DNA of 64,000 bases from an uncultured Ruminiclostridium sp. (lineage in GTDB: Bacteria > Bacillota > Clostridia > Oscillospirales > Ruminococcaceae), in assembly GCA_947629925.1 (NCBI GenBank), contig CANRFO010000003.1, positions 1-64,000 of the forward strand, given 5' to 3'. The position numbers and the translations under genes are program-made. Positions 27,601-35,688 of the stretch are shown piece after piece. The notes beneath the pieces are model-generated. The model had not been told where the DNA came from. It ran no database searches and saw only the letters and a program-made list of their open reading frames with translations. Each line of letters opens with the position of its first letter. The stretch's first letter is position 1.

Positions 27601-28908
27601 GCAGAGTACAATGTTGCCCTCTACAAGACTGCTGAGAGTCTCAAAATCGTTGGAGTCGTCCAGAACGCCGGGGCTGTCAATGTAAACATAATCGTGGCTG
27701 CCCGCGAGAGTAGTAAGAGGATCGTTGGTATACAACGATTCGGTATAGTAAACGTCGTGACCGTTTACTGTAACGCAATTGCCGGTAGAACCGATATTAT
27801 CCACCGAAGCAACTGCCAGCGAGGTGGAGATGCTGGCGGGCGTGCCTACGGTGTCGAAATTTACGTCATCATAGTAAGGATATGCATTAGCGGTTTCCTC
27901 TGCCCAATAGCCCGCGTTTCCTGCCGCCATGGTGACAACAGCGCCGCTGTCATTATTTACAAGGCTGTCCATGATGTCCTGATAAACTTCACTGAAGCCT
28001 GCGCCAACAGCAGAACCAAGAGAAAGGTTTATGCTGTCCGCGCCAAGTATGATAGCGTCTTCGATAGCTACCATATAGTCGGAATCATACGCACCGCCGC
28101 TTGAACCGAATACCTTCATGGTAAGGATCTGTGCGTTGGGAGCAACGCCCTGTGTATGTACAGTAGTAAGAGCTTTGTCAAAGCCGCCGTTACCGTTGGG
28201 GATATAGGCGTTTGCTGCCGCAATACCGGTAACGTGAGAACCATGCTCGCCCTCTTTATCGTTATCGTGAGTTATGTCAAAATTGTGATCTACATAGTTG
28301 TACGCAAAGGGAATCTTTGATGAATAATACAGATCGGGTATATCCCCGTCTGTGATGATCCCCATTTTGTAGATATTAAGTTCTTTTGCGATATCTGCAA
28401 CTTCTTCCTCGGTCAGAAGATCAACGTCTTTATCAAGCTGATCGATGGAATACTCAAATGCTTTATCGTTAAAAGACTGATGATCAGAATCAATACCTGT
28501 GTCGATAACGGCTACAAGACTTCCCGCACCTGTATAACCGAGGCTGTAAGCAGTGGTGCTGCCTACCATTGCGGAAGATGTTGCCATTTTGGGATCAGCT
28601 TCATTAACGCCTACAAAAGCGGGAAGATACTGAGTCTCCACAAATACGTCTTTAACGCCGTCAACATTTTTTATAGCTTCGATCTGACCATATTCTACAT
28701 TTGCGGAAATAATATTTGCCGCAAGGGTCAGATTCCACGCTACGTCCAGTTCTTCGCCTTCAAGCACCTCGTTTTCGATAACCGTCTGAACATCCTTCTG
28801 CTCTCTTTCGAGGTTGTCTCTGTAAGCGATCGCTATCGGATCAACAGCGATGGTGCTGATGTCGTAGCCTGCTTCTATCGTGGATTTATCTTCAAGCACG
28901 ATAGACAC
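21658..28908 (-). CDS. Giant S8 subtilisin-like surface protease with Big2-like, dockerin and C-terminal sorting-like domains; reading frame open upstream to 29052 and separated from its signal peptide by a frameshift
   Basis: VAVIDTGIDSDHQSFN, EHGSHVTGIAAAN, NMSGTSMAAPQVAGL catalytic motifs; dockerin repeats; PPATG + hydrophobic + KKRRS end. Confidence 0.9.
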   Translation of the reverse strand: MSIVLEDKSTIEAGYDISTIAVDPIAIAYRDNLEREQKDVQTVIENEVLEGEELDVAWNLTLAANIISANVEYGQIEAIKNVDGVKDVFVETQYLPAFVGVNEADPKMATSSAMVGSTTAYSLGYTGAGSLVAVIDTGIDSDHQSFNDKAFEYSIDQLDKDVDLLTEEEVADIAKELNIYKMGIITDGDIPDLYYSSKIPFAYNYVDHNFDITHDNDKEGEHGSHVTGIAAANAYIPNGNGGFDKALTTVHTQGVAPNAQILTMKVFGSSGGAYDSDYMVAIEDAIILGADSINLSLGSAVGAGFSEVYQDIMDSLVNNDSGAVVTMAAGNAGYWAEETANAYPYYDDVNFDTVGTPASISTSLAVASVDNIGSTGNCVTVNGHDVYYTESLYTNDPLTTLAGSHDYVYIDSPGVLDDSNDFETLSSLVEGNIVLCNRGTSSFAEKATAAAEAGAAALIVVNNAAGSISMALDGYEDTMPAVSITMKEGSYFKEGESAKEGTLTYYTGTIEIGEGISVSSGVADPENHYTMSSFSSWGVPSSLEMKPEITAPGGNIYSVNGGHINEETGKVEGGSDQYENMSGTSMAAPQVAGLTALITEYVEEEGLAEKYNINKRALIQSLLMSTAKPVIETYEEGSTNTAGESEGYYSILSQGAGLANAADAINSQAFILMSEDSVLNPQSAVDGKVKVELGDDPARSGEYSYSFTVTNISGSDVTYDLTTDMFTQDVSPDDDILDTWTVPVEANVTYDCGESVTVPAGESVDVTVSIEITDEYVTDELFYPNGAYIEGYTFLTPENSDDGAKGVQLSIPVFGFYGSWTDPAMYDNDSDFSEISYEAVEGTPYFFADPSSEQGYSYYYSGLYYEDLEDEEEYFYIPNIYGWYLEEDYDTALSRAAINGETLMTKYDVVQLRNGYAGFIVDVNGSKYYTTPAKYSYGAFYDDESTTTVYPFKTFRLGVTAAEAGAKEGDTVQTSVVLVPEYYDDLIGDDGSFDAATLVKELGDGAFVSSPKMIVDNTKPELIESELNADGSLTVTVSDNRYVGYVGVLSRSGANLYDEGIPVQTSAGSSSEITFSADSIADAGQYVLIMVADYAGNVQSFEVQLRDDSEVSYTGMYAYSEEVYSSRTTGEAYNAWFSVDPDTVSVTGEGIDIVDIDDSHSVVAAAYADGYIFHATADKELFVAPISDPGYDMAKVGNLSFTPVDMAFNATDGKLYAIDDTNYIWSINPLNGESKAEYMLPGFTELGDADADVNKDGKTNSKDAQAVLDYMTGKLAESEVDTTAGDLDQDGKLSTYDAYLILLGVLGNFNVKVPYTMQGLTIDKNGTFYASGYNSDSQYVQPEMNIFVWDKDDKDNIETIEAVLDGEMTEIALVLQSEEDGIDIGFERGDNLIDAAGVMAYDSDNDLIYMAGDASAWFTSMYEQYYRFPAAEFDYLYVIDPVAKTWDYTNYDEDGNENSLIYAKYNSLLIVPESDFGKLEDPGDEITDIALSPESVTIMVGGSVNVEAILSPWNVSSEDVTIEWTSSEKSVAAVNNGKVTAVGEGTAEITATVKGSDVSATMTVTVIPMPAITLRGNVWSDESIAGWSEFTTPDLSMDDITRFTERTNYIRAATDSTGQYLFGHDGVSIYKIDAETYEEIPLFDMNPDYLFPDAAPNLYFAAYSVGEEMIVAPATGGDTLMLMMPEAGDLYTVDGLASEFGSPMAAIAYAGSSSSTMADYYYIICEDGTLAMLYITAGGNVGRGVVGKTGIKLKGVSTSTADGSGDNFASLIYDFDNSTADSEQLVLSYYTSGMDSAAISIINVDADENVNVPGTAYFDDDVWPVSGLHFGAYSEQSASEALVARFDGSEYTAEINKDEVSSFVDEGSDGTGKAVVGKNLSVSASEDSGENELYGTASIMSSTMNEIMPIDNEVGGGTPTIDEDTAKKEAENTIKILPENVSVDTEKNEVTITVTACKGATNALYDIAYMDVLKIQEVHSLTTYSSYNTSDPEKVHLDFAFINPLSDDKEVATLVFTYDEKDEAGLDTEISLEPIEVKNIISPTGAPLAQIATPVKIYSVTVNVENGTYNAPETVGEGEALSINIIPSSGYTYPESVTVTVDGTVLTKGYTYNSGKGEVVILEGVITGNVVVDAACPKLPVSIPSTGTTTPAEGSVDVDVEISGNGSSNAPETAVEGEDLVFTLTPDEGYTLPDEIVVTVDGVVLDPSEYTYDPETGKVTIPGDKVTGKVEVKADFVAVDDSGSTTPDDGNIVLEAEADGCTVKVEAAKTALPDGVRLIVEPQEVSDGNSAVIEITLVDADGNPVQPNGNVTVTIDVPEALLGADTYHVYYKAPDGTLTDMNASYSDGKVTFVTDHFGTYVISVEELTEDVSSDTTNPAQGDNSDDLPPATGVAALSVVPAIISAGVVMLFKKRRS
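24985..25170 (-). other. Internal type I dockerin-like module in the S8 protease
   Basis: DVNKDGKTNSKDAQAVLDYM ... DLDQDGKLSTYDAYLILLGVL duplicated Ca-binding loops. Confidence 0.85.
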
Positions 28909-29026
28909 GCGGACATTTTCCCAATCGGCATAAACCTTTGCTTTCTGCCGATCAGCTTCCTGCGACGGTCTCGGATCAGGTACTATATCGGATTTTACAA
29001 AGCTGAGGCTTTGGCCGCCCTCATAA

Positions 29027-29116
29027 TCAAGGGCGCTTACAGGTAGTTGTACCCCCCCAGCTCACTGCAACCGCAAGTACGACTGCAATCGACCGTCTGA
29101 ATGAATGTTTGTTCAT
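29027..29116 (-). other. Out-of-frame signal-peptide ORF of the S8 protease
   Basis: gagg RBS + ATG; MNKHSFRRSIAVVLAVAVSWGG..., then out of frame at G7 (C7 at 29052-29058). Confidence 0.8.
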
Positions 29117-29454
29117 TCAAGTTCCTCTCTTTCCTAAAATTTCGGGCGCTGTATACGGGCAGCCCGTTTGCCGAACCGAAAAAAGCCGACGATAATGAAA
29201 ACAAGCCCCATGTGCATATCCCCATTGATACACATGAAGCCGTCAAACAATCTCTGAACGACTCTTGTCCGTTTAAAAGCGGAAACGCGCCGTCAAACGC
29301 TTTATCCAACTTTTTCAATTTAATTATAGCACCTTGAAATTAAAAAGTCAAAACACTGACCTTGTGTATTTTACCAAAATTTTACGGTCTTTTTTCCTGC
29401 ATTTTAGTAAATAGAAATAATAATTTTACGACGTCGGGCATAAAACGGCTTGAT

Positions 29455-29495
29455 AAAAGCTTCCAAAAATTTCAACAAAATTTTTGGAAGCTTTT
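29455..29495. repeat. Long perfect inverted repeat, 18-bp stem
   Basis: aaaagcttccaaaaattt-caaca-aaatttttggaagctttt. Confidence 0.85.
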
Positions 29496-29581
29496 ACGGA
29501 ATTTTTATATAAATATACGATTTGCTTGATGATAAAGGGTTAGCGATTTAAGCATAAAAGCCGCAGTTATGTGAGATGTGA

Positions 29582-30847
29582 TCAGGCTTGTTTTCCTGGC
29601 TCTTCGCTCTTTTCCTTTATAACGAACTTCAGACTGCCTATTCGGCGCTCGCTGAGAGTTTCCACGGTTATGATAAAATCCTCCGTTTCAACGGTGTCGC
29701 CCGCTTCGGGTATCCTGCCGAAAAGCTCCAGTACCCAGCCGCCTACGGTGTTGAAATCGCCGTCTATCTCGTAATCCATCTCCTGACTTTCAAAGTAGCG
29801 GTTAAAGTCCATTTTGGAGACTTCTCCGCTTACTCTGAAGGTCTTTTCGTTTAAAAAGCGTACGGGGGTGCTTACTATGTCGTTTTCGTCCCATATCTCT
29901 CCCACAAGCTCCTCTAAAACGTCCTCAAGGGTGACTATCCCTGCGGTGCCGCCGTACTGGTCAACTACCACGGCGATATGCTCCTTTTCACGCTGCATTT
30001 TCTTCAGCAGCTCGGAGATGTGCATAAGGCTCGGGATATACATTATATCCGTTGTTATATCGCGTATCCTAAAGTCCTCGCCCGCAAGCAGCTTTTGGGA
30101 AAAATCACGGTAGCTTATGACTCCTATGATATGGTCAAGGGATTTTTCGTAAACAGGAAGTCTTGTATAAGCCTCGCTTCTGAAAAGCTCCTCCGCCGCT
30201 TCTATGCTGTCGTAAAGCTCAACTCCCACAACATTAACGCGGGGCTGCATTATCTGTTCGGCAGTAGTCTCGTCAAATTCAAGGGCGTTGCGCACAAGGG
30301 TGCTTTCCTGCTCCTCCAGCACGCCCTCGTCCTCTATCTCGTCGATGATGTGCATAAGCTCCTGCTCGGTGACGGATACGTCGGAGCTTTTGTTGAACAG
30401 CTTTGACGCTCCCTTTTGTATCAGCAGGAATACGGCTGATATCGGGGTCAGGATTATCATAAGTCCCCAAAGTATCCTGCCGAAGACAAGCGCGACCTTT
30501 TCAGCGTTGCCTTTTGCTATGGTTTTGGGAGTTATCTCGCCGAAAATGAGCACAATAACGGTAGTTGCGGCGGTAGCTATGACAGGTCCCCGCTCCGCAA
30601 AGAGAGACACGCACAAAATGGTGGCAAGAGATGAGGTGGCGATGTTCACTATGTTGTTTCCAACCAAAATAGTGGTAAGGCATTTGTCGTACTTATCTAT
30701 CACCTTTAAGGCTATCTCCGCGCTTTTTGAGCCTTCCTCCGCCATGTTTTTTAGGCGTATGCGGTTGGCGCCTGTAAATGCGGTCTCCGCGGCGGAGAAA
30801 AAGCCTGAGAGCAATATTAGGACGATTATCGCTGTCACTGTTCCCAT
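29582..30847 (-). CDS. CNNM/CorC (HlyC-type) transporter-associated protein with CBS domains
   Basis: DUF21 N-terminus SGFFSAAETAFTGANRIRLKNMAEEGSKSAE; CBS and CorC_HlyC C-terminal; start at MGTVTAIIV. Confidence 0.9.
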   Translation of the reverse strand: MGTVTAIIVLILLSGFFSAAETAFTGANRIRLKNMAEEGSKSAEIALKVIDKYDKCLTTILVGNNIVNIATSSLATILCVSLFAERGPVIATAATTVIVLIFGEITPKTIAKGNAEKVALVFGRILWGLMIILTPISAVFLLIQKGASKLFNKSSDVSVTEQELMHIIDEIEDEGVLEEQESTLVRNALEFDETTAEQIMQPRVNVVGVELYDSIEAAEELFRSEAYTRLPVYEKSLDHIIGVISYRDFSQKLLAGEDFRIRDITTDIMYIPSLMHISELLKKMQREKEHIAVVVDQYGGTAGIVTLEDVLEELVGEIWDENDIVSTPVRFLNEKTFRVSGEVSKMDFNRYFESQEMDYEIDGDFNTVGGWVLELFGRIPEAGDTVETEDFIITVETLSERRIGSLKFVIKEKSEEPGKQA

Positions 30848-30948
30848 CTGAATTTTATCGTTCCTTTCATTAACGCTTGAAAAATGCTTAAATGTATAGT
30901 ATAATAATACTTCGGTAGCTTCAGAAATCAAAAATAAAGGACAGAAAA

Positions 30949-31491
30949 ATGAATATAGATATAAAAGACATCTGCAAAAGAGCCCTGCACCCTAAAGAAT
31001 GGAAGGGGCTGTATCTTCAATACAAGGAAATATGCAACTACGTTATATTCGGCGTGCTGACTACGCTGGTGGATTTCGCGGCATACTTTATTTTCCGCTT
31101 TGTTTTTCCCGACGAAAACAGCGTTCCCGTGTTTTTGCGCTGGGTGTTCAATCTGACTGCGGTGTTCGGCACGGAAAGCAGCACGGTGCTTCCCACTTTT
31201 CTCGCGTGGGTATGCTCGGTAACTTTCGCTTATGTCACAAACAGGATATGGGTGTTTGAGAGCAAGGCAAAAGGGGCTCGCATAATAGCTGAGTGCGCAG
31301 GTTTTTACGGGGCGAGGGTCGTTACCCTTTTCGTGGGGATACTGATAATGTTCCTGATGGTAGACCTTACAGGCATCAGCGGCGCGCTGTGGGAATTTTT
31401 CGCAAAGGCGGTATCCAGCGTGTTCATTCTGGTGCTGAACTATATTTTCAGCAAGGTGTTCATTTTCAGAAAGAAAAAAGAGCAGAAATAA
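30949..31491 (+). CDS. GtrA family membrane protein
   Basis: YVIFGVLTTLVDFAAYFIFR ... CSVTFAYVTNRIWVFESKAKG, C-terminal NYIFSKVFIFRKK. Confidence 0.85.
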   Translation: MNIDIKDICKRALHPKEWKGLYLQYKEICNYVIFGVLTTLVDFAAYFIFRFVFPDENSVPVFLRWVFNLTAVFGTESSTVLPTFLAWVCSVTFAYVTNRIWVFESKAKGARIIAECAGFYGARVVTLFVGILIMFLMVDLTGISGALWEFFAKAVSSVFILVLNYIFSKVFIFRKKKEQK

Positions 31492-31552
31492 ATATGTTAA
31501 TATTGTATCATAAATAAAACGCTTTTGCAACTGAAAAAAGGTGAAAATTCAT

Positions 31553-32218
31553 ATGAGCAACGTTACTTACAAATATATAAAACAGAACAGCGAGATACAG
31601 ACTTATATAAAAAACGCCGACGCGGCGCTGAACTCCATAGGATATACCGAACACTCCAACGCTCATGTTGAGCGTTCCGCGCATACGGCGTATTTTATCC
31701 TGTCTGAACTGGGCTATTCCGAAAGGGACTGTGAGCTGGCGGAGATAGCAGGGTATATGCACGATATAGGAAATGTGGTGAACAGGGTAAACCATGCTCA
31801 CAGTGGCGCTATAATGGCGTTCCAGCTCCTTCACGAGATGAATATGCCCGCTGAAGAGATCTGCACGATAGTTTCCGCTATCGGAAATCACGATGAACAT
31901 ACCGCCTATCCCGTAAATCACATAGCCGCCGCTGTGATAATCGGCGACAAGAGCGACGTCCGCCGTTCAAGGGTGAGAAATCCCGACGGGCTTGAAAACG
32001 ACGTTCACGACAGAGTCAATTATGCCTGCGAACAGTCAAAGGTGTATTTTTCCGACGACAAGAGCAGTCTTATACTCGACCTTACAATAGATACGCGCAT
32101 AAGTTCGGTGATGGAGTATTTTGAGATATTCATGGACAGAATGAATCTGTGCAGAAAGGCGGCGGAGGTTTTAGGCGTCAGATTCGGGCTGGTGATAAAT
32201 AATCAGGAATTGCTTTAA
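31553..32218 (+). CDS. HD domain phosphohydrolase
   Basis: HVERSAHTAYFILSELGY...AGYMHDIGNVVNRVNHAHSGA. Confidence 0.85.
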   Translation: MSNVTYKYIKQNSEIQTYIKNADAALNSIGYTEHSNAHVERSAHTAYFILSELGYSERDCELAEIAGYMHDIGNVVNRVNHAHSGAIMAFQLLHEMNMPAEEICTIVSAIGNHDEHTAYPVNHIAAAVIIGDKSDVRRSRVRNPDGLENDVHDRVNYACEQSKVYFSDDKSSLILDLTIDTRISSVMEYFEIFMDRMNLCRKAAEVLGVRFGLVINNQELL

Positions 32219-32327
32219 CATTAGAAGGGCTTACAGAGCTGACATTTAACAAAGCGATCTGCAAATATTTCAATACATTATATAACTTTAAAATTCACTG
32301 ATTAGGTTTATAAGGGGATAAACTGAA

Positions 32328-33014
32328 ATGGATTTAAGAAGACTTATCAGCCTGCTGGGCATTGGGTCGATAACCGAGCTGTTTCCGATAATAGCGTTAA
32401 CATTGATAATATACTGGCTGATACGCAGAAAAAATCATAAGCGTTTATTCGGCGCCGATTTTGCTGAGGTACGCAGAAAAATCCGACTGAATGAAATCAT
32501 CTGGCTGATTTTGTTATGCTGGTTTGTATTAACAGTATGTATAACCCTGACGCCAACAAATTTTTGGTATCAGTTTTGGAGAATGGTGACCTTCCGTTCT
32601 TTCTCCTTTCCCGCTGTGGAATTTCATCAATGGAGATACATACCTATCTGGTGGACATATTTTGTCACATATTCGGGACATCATCTTTCACGATCTATGA
32701 TCTTGCCGGAAATAATAGATCAAGCTGAAAACATCGCTTTATTTGTTCCCTTGGGGTTTGCGCTGCCAATAATCAAAAAGGCGGATCTTGCCAAAACTGT
32801 TCTCACAGCTTTTATTTTCACCTTTGTTATTGAGTTCGTTCAGCCGTTTATAGGACGTAACGGCAGTATAGACGACGTTATATGCAATACGCTGGGCGGA
32901 GCTGCGGGATATTTGCTGTATTTGCTGATCAAAGCCGTATTCCCAAATTTCATTAAAAAATGCAGGCTGTCAGCGAAGGATTTTCAGAATAATAATATTA
33001 ACATATCTGAATAA
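32328..33014 (+). CDS. VanZ family membrane protein
   Basis: LTPTNFW...ENIALFVPLGFALP...SIDDVICNTLGGAAGYLLY. Confidence 0.85.
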   Translation: MDLRRLISLLGIGSITELFPIIALTLIIYWLIRRKNHKRLFGADFAEVRRKIRLNEIIWLILLCWFVLTVCITLTPTNFWYQFWRMVTFRSFSFPAVEFHQWRYIPIWWTYFVTYSGHHLSRSMILPEIIDQAENIALFVPLGFALPIIKKADLAKTVLTAFIFTFVIEFVQPFIGRNGSIDDVICNTLGGAAGYLLYLLIKAVFPNFIKKCRLSAKDFQNNNINISE

Positions 33015-33021
33015 GACGGTC

Positions 33022-33049
33022 CCCCGCGTTATCTGCGGGGAATTTTTTT
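33022..33049 (+). terminator. Intrinsic terminator
   Basis: ccccgc-gttatct-gcggggaattttttt. Confidence 0.8.
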
Positions 33050-33069
33050 CAAAAAATCCCATAAAACTC

Positions 33070-33098
33070 TTGACATTTTTTCGTCTTGCTGATATAAT
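33070..33098 (+). promoter_or_regulatory. Promoter for ylxM-ffh operon
   Basis: TTGACA-N17-TATAAT. Confidence 0.8.
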
Positions 33099-33187
33099 AA
33101 CAAAGGCGTTTATGACTGACAACTAAAAATGATTTGCAGTCATAACGGCAGAAAATGATTTAACAAAGAGTGCAGAGAGGAAAAATA

Positions 33188-33511
33188 ATGTCAAAGGATC
33201 TTAAAAAAGCCGAATATTTTGTTATTTATCGTTCCCTGCTTACCGAAAAGCAGCAGGAAACACTTGATATGTACTATATCAACGACCTCTCCCTCAGCGA
33301 GATCTCCAAAGAGATCAACATCACGCGTCAGGGAGTGTTCAACTGTATAAACAAAAGCGAGGAAAAGCTTGTGGAGCTGGAAGCGGCGCTTGGGCTGTAC
33401 CGCAAAAGAGATGAGATGAACAAGGCGGTGAATGAGCTTAAAGCCGTGATAAAAGGCGGAAACAAAAAGGTCGCCATGGAACTTGCCGACAAGCTGAAGG
33501 ATATTTATTAA
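33188..33511 (+). CDS. ylxM: YlxM-like HTH protein
   Basis: LTEKQQETLDMYYINDLSLSEISKEINITRQGVFNCI; directly upstream of ffh. Confidence 0.88.
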   Translation: MSKDLKKAEYFVIYRSLLTEKQQETLDMYYINDLSLSEISKEINITRQGVFNCINKSEEKLVELEAALGLYRKRDEMNKAVNELKAVIKGGNKKVAMELADKLKDIY

Positions 33512-33520
33512 GGAGCATTT

Positions 33521-34867
33521 ATGGCGTTTGAAGGATTGTCGGATAAACTTTCCAAAATTTTCAAAAACCTGAAAAATCACGGCAAGCTCAGCGAAAAAGA
33601 CGTGAAGGACGCTATGCGCGAGGTGCGTATGGCTCTGCTTGAGGCGGACGTAAGCTACAAGGTGGTAAAGGACTTTGTGGCAAAGGTAAGCGAAAGAGCG
33701 GTAGGCAGTGAAGTGATGAACAGCCTCACTCCTGCTCAGCAGGTGATAGACATCGTTCACGACGAGCTGAGAAAGCTGATGGGCAATACCACCCAGAAGA
33801 TAGATTTCCCCTCAAAGCCGCCCTGCGTCATTATGATGTGCGGCTTGCAGGGCGCAGGTAAGACGACTCACGCCGCCAAGCTTGCAAAGTATTTCAGAGG
33901 GCTGAACAGGCGCCCATTGCTTGCCGCCTGCGACATTTACCGTCCCGCCGCTATCGAACAGCTTAAAATAGTTGGAGAAGCCGCAGGGGCAAAGGTCTTT
34001 GAAATGGGGCAGACAAACCCTGTCACTATTGCGGGAGAAAGCGTGAAATACGCAAGGGACAACGGCTACGACGTGGTAATTCTCGATACTGCGGGTCGTC
34101 TGCACATTGACGAACAGCTTATGGATGAGCTTAAAAACATTGTCGCCGAGGTCTCGCCCAACGAGATACTGCTGACGGTGGACTCTATGACGGGTCAGGA
34201 CGCTGTAAACGTCGCTCAGGCGTTCAACGAGGCGCTGGAGATAACGGGCGTGGTCCTCACCAAGCTGGACGGCGATACCAGAGGCGGTGCGGCTTTGTCG
34301 GTGCTTGCCGTTACGGGAAAGCCCGTTAAGTTTGCGGGCGTAGGCGAAAAGATAGACGACCTTGAGCCCTTCCACCCTGACCGTATGGCGGACAGGATAT
34401 TGGGAATGGGGGACGTTCTTTCCCTTATCGAAAAGGCTAAGACCGCCGTTGACGAAGAGGAACAGCTCCGCCTTGCCAAAAAGATGCAGGAGAACAAGTT
34501 CGATATGAACGACCTGCTGGCGCAGTTTCAGCAAATTGAAAAAATGGGGAGCATAAGCTCTCTTATCAAGATGATCCCGGGCGTTGCGGGAAAGATAAAT
34601 GAGGAGGACATAGATGAGAGCAAGATGGTCCACACCAAAGCTATCATCTATTCCATGACAAAAAAGGAGCGGGAAAAGCCCTCCCTCATCGACGCCAAGC
34701 GCAAGCGCAGGATAGCGGCGGGCAGCGGCACCAAGGTTGAGGACGTGAACGCTTTGCTTAAGCAATTTGATATGATGCAGAAGATGATGAAGCAGTTCAC
34801 GGGCAAAAACGGAAAGAAAAAGCGCTTCCCCAGATTCCCGATGCAGGGAATGCCGCCTATCGGCTGA
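33521..34867 (+). CDS. ffh: Signal recognition particle protein Ffh
   Basis: CGLQGAGKTTHAAKLA, DTAGRLHIDEQLMDEL, TKLDGDTRGGAALS; M domain. Confidence 0.97.
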   Translation: MAFEGLSDKLSKIFKNLKNHGKLSEKDVKDAMREVRMALLEADVSYKVVKDFVAKVSERAVGSEVMNSLTPAQQVIDIVHDELRKLMGNTTQKIDFPSKPPCVIMMCGLQGAGKTTHAAKLAKYFRGLNRRPLLAACDIYRPAAIEQLKIVGEAAGAKVFEMGQTNPVTIAGESVKYARDNGYDVVILDTAGRLHIDEQLMDELKNIVAEVSPNEILLTVDSMTGQDAVNVAQAFNEALEITGVVLTKLDGDTRGGAALSVLAVTGKPVKFAGVGEKIDDLEPFHPDRMADRILGMGDVLSLIEKAKTAVDEEEQLRLAKKMQENKFDMNDLLAQFQQIEKMGSISSLIKMIPGVAGKINEEDIDESKMVHTKAIIYSMTKKEREKPSLIDAKRKRRIAAGSGTKVEDVNALLKQFDMMQKMMKQFTGKNGKKKRFPRFPMQGMPPIG

Positions 34868-34947
34868 CTAACAGTAACTACTGTATATCAACACAAAATG
34901 TGTGATAAAATATAAACTTTATAAATTATTTTTTGGAGGAAGAAAAA

Positions 34948-35181
34948 ATGGCAGTAAAAATCAGACTCAGAAGAATGGGCGCGAGAAACAATCCTTTTTA
35001 TCGCGTTGTCGTTGCTGACAGCCGTTCTCCCAGAGACGGACGTTTCATTGAGGAGATAGGCTACTACGACCCCAAGTCCAATCCCGCAGTTATCAATATC
35101 GATAACGATAAGGCTAAGGAATGGATCGCAAAGGGCGCTCAGCCTACCGACACCGTAAAGAGACTGCTGAACGTAAAGTAA
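34948..35181 (+). CDS. rpsP: 30S ribosomal protein S16
   Basis: [42 protein letters not shown]. Confidence 0.97.
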   Translation: MAVKIRLRRMGARNNPFYRVVVADSRSPRDGRFIEEIGYYDPKSNPAVINIDNDKAKEWIAKGAQPTDTVKRLLNVK

Positions 35182-35194
35182 CGGGAGGCTCAGT

Positions 35195-35428
35195 ATGAAG
35201 GAACTTCTTATCGCTATGGTAACGGAGCTTGTAAATGACAAGAGCGCTGTTGAAGTGACCGTTGACGAACCCAACGAGGAGGGCGTCACCGTGTATCATC
35301 TGCACGTTGCTCCCGACGATATGGGACGCGTTATCGGCAAGCAGGGCAGGATAGCAAGAGCTATCCGCACCATTATGAGAGCAGGCGCAGTGCGCCACGA
35401 CCAGAAGGTCGCAGTTGAGATAGACTGA
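35195..35428 (+). CDS. khpA: KH domain RNA-binding protein KhpA
   Basis: VAPDDMGRVIGKQGRIARAIRTIM; follows rpsP. Confidence 0.92.
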   Translation: MKELLIAMVTELVNDKSAVEVTVDEPNEEGVTVYHLHVAPDDMGRVIGKQGRIARAIRTIMRAGAVRHDQKVAVEID

Positions 35429-35443
35429 CAGGAGGAAAATTTT

Positions 35444-35596
35444 ATGAAGTATGTTTGCCCTTGCGGCTATGTTTATGATGAAGCAGCAGGCGATCCCGCA
35501 GAGGGAATTGCTCCCGGCACCAAGTTCGAGGATATCCCAGAGGACTGGGTTTGCCCTGTATGCGGACTTGGTAAGGACGCGTTTACAGCGGAGTGA
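35444..35596 (+). CDS. Rubredoxin (unusual CxC first knuckle)
   Basis: [53 protein letters not shown] aggagg; below the ORF track cutoff. Confidence 0.9.
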   Translation: MKYVCPCGYVYDEAAGDPAEGIAPGTKFEDIPEDWVCPVCGLGKDAFTAE

Positions 35597-35633
35597 TGCC
35601 GTGTTATTGTGAGGCAGTCCCGCATAAAACAGC

Positions 35634-35662
35634 AAAAGCAGGCGAAAACCGCCTGCTTTTTT
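35634..35662 (+). terminator. Intrinsic terminator
   Basis: aaaagcaggcg-aaaac-cgcctgctttttt. Confidence 0.85.
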
Positions 35663-35688
35663 GCGTATAGAAGTGCGAATATTAAAAT

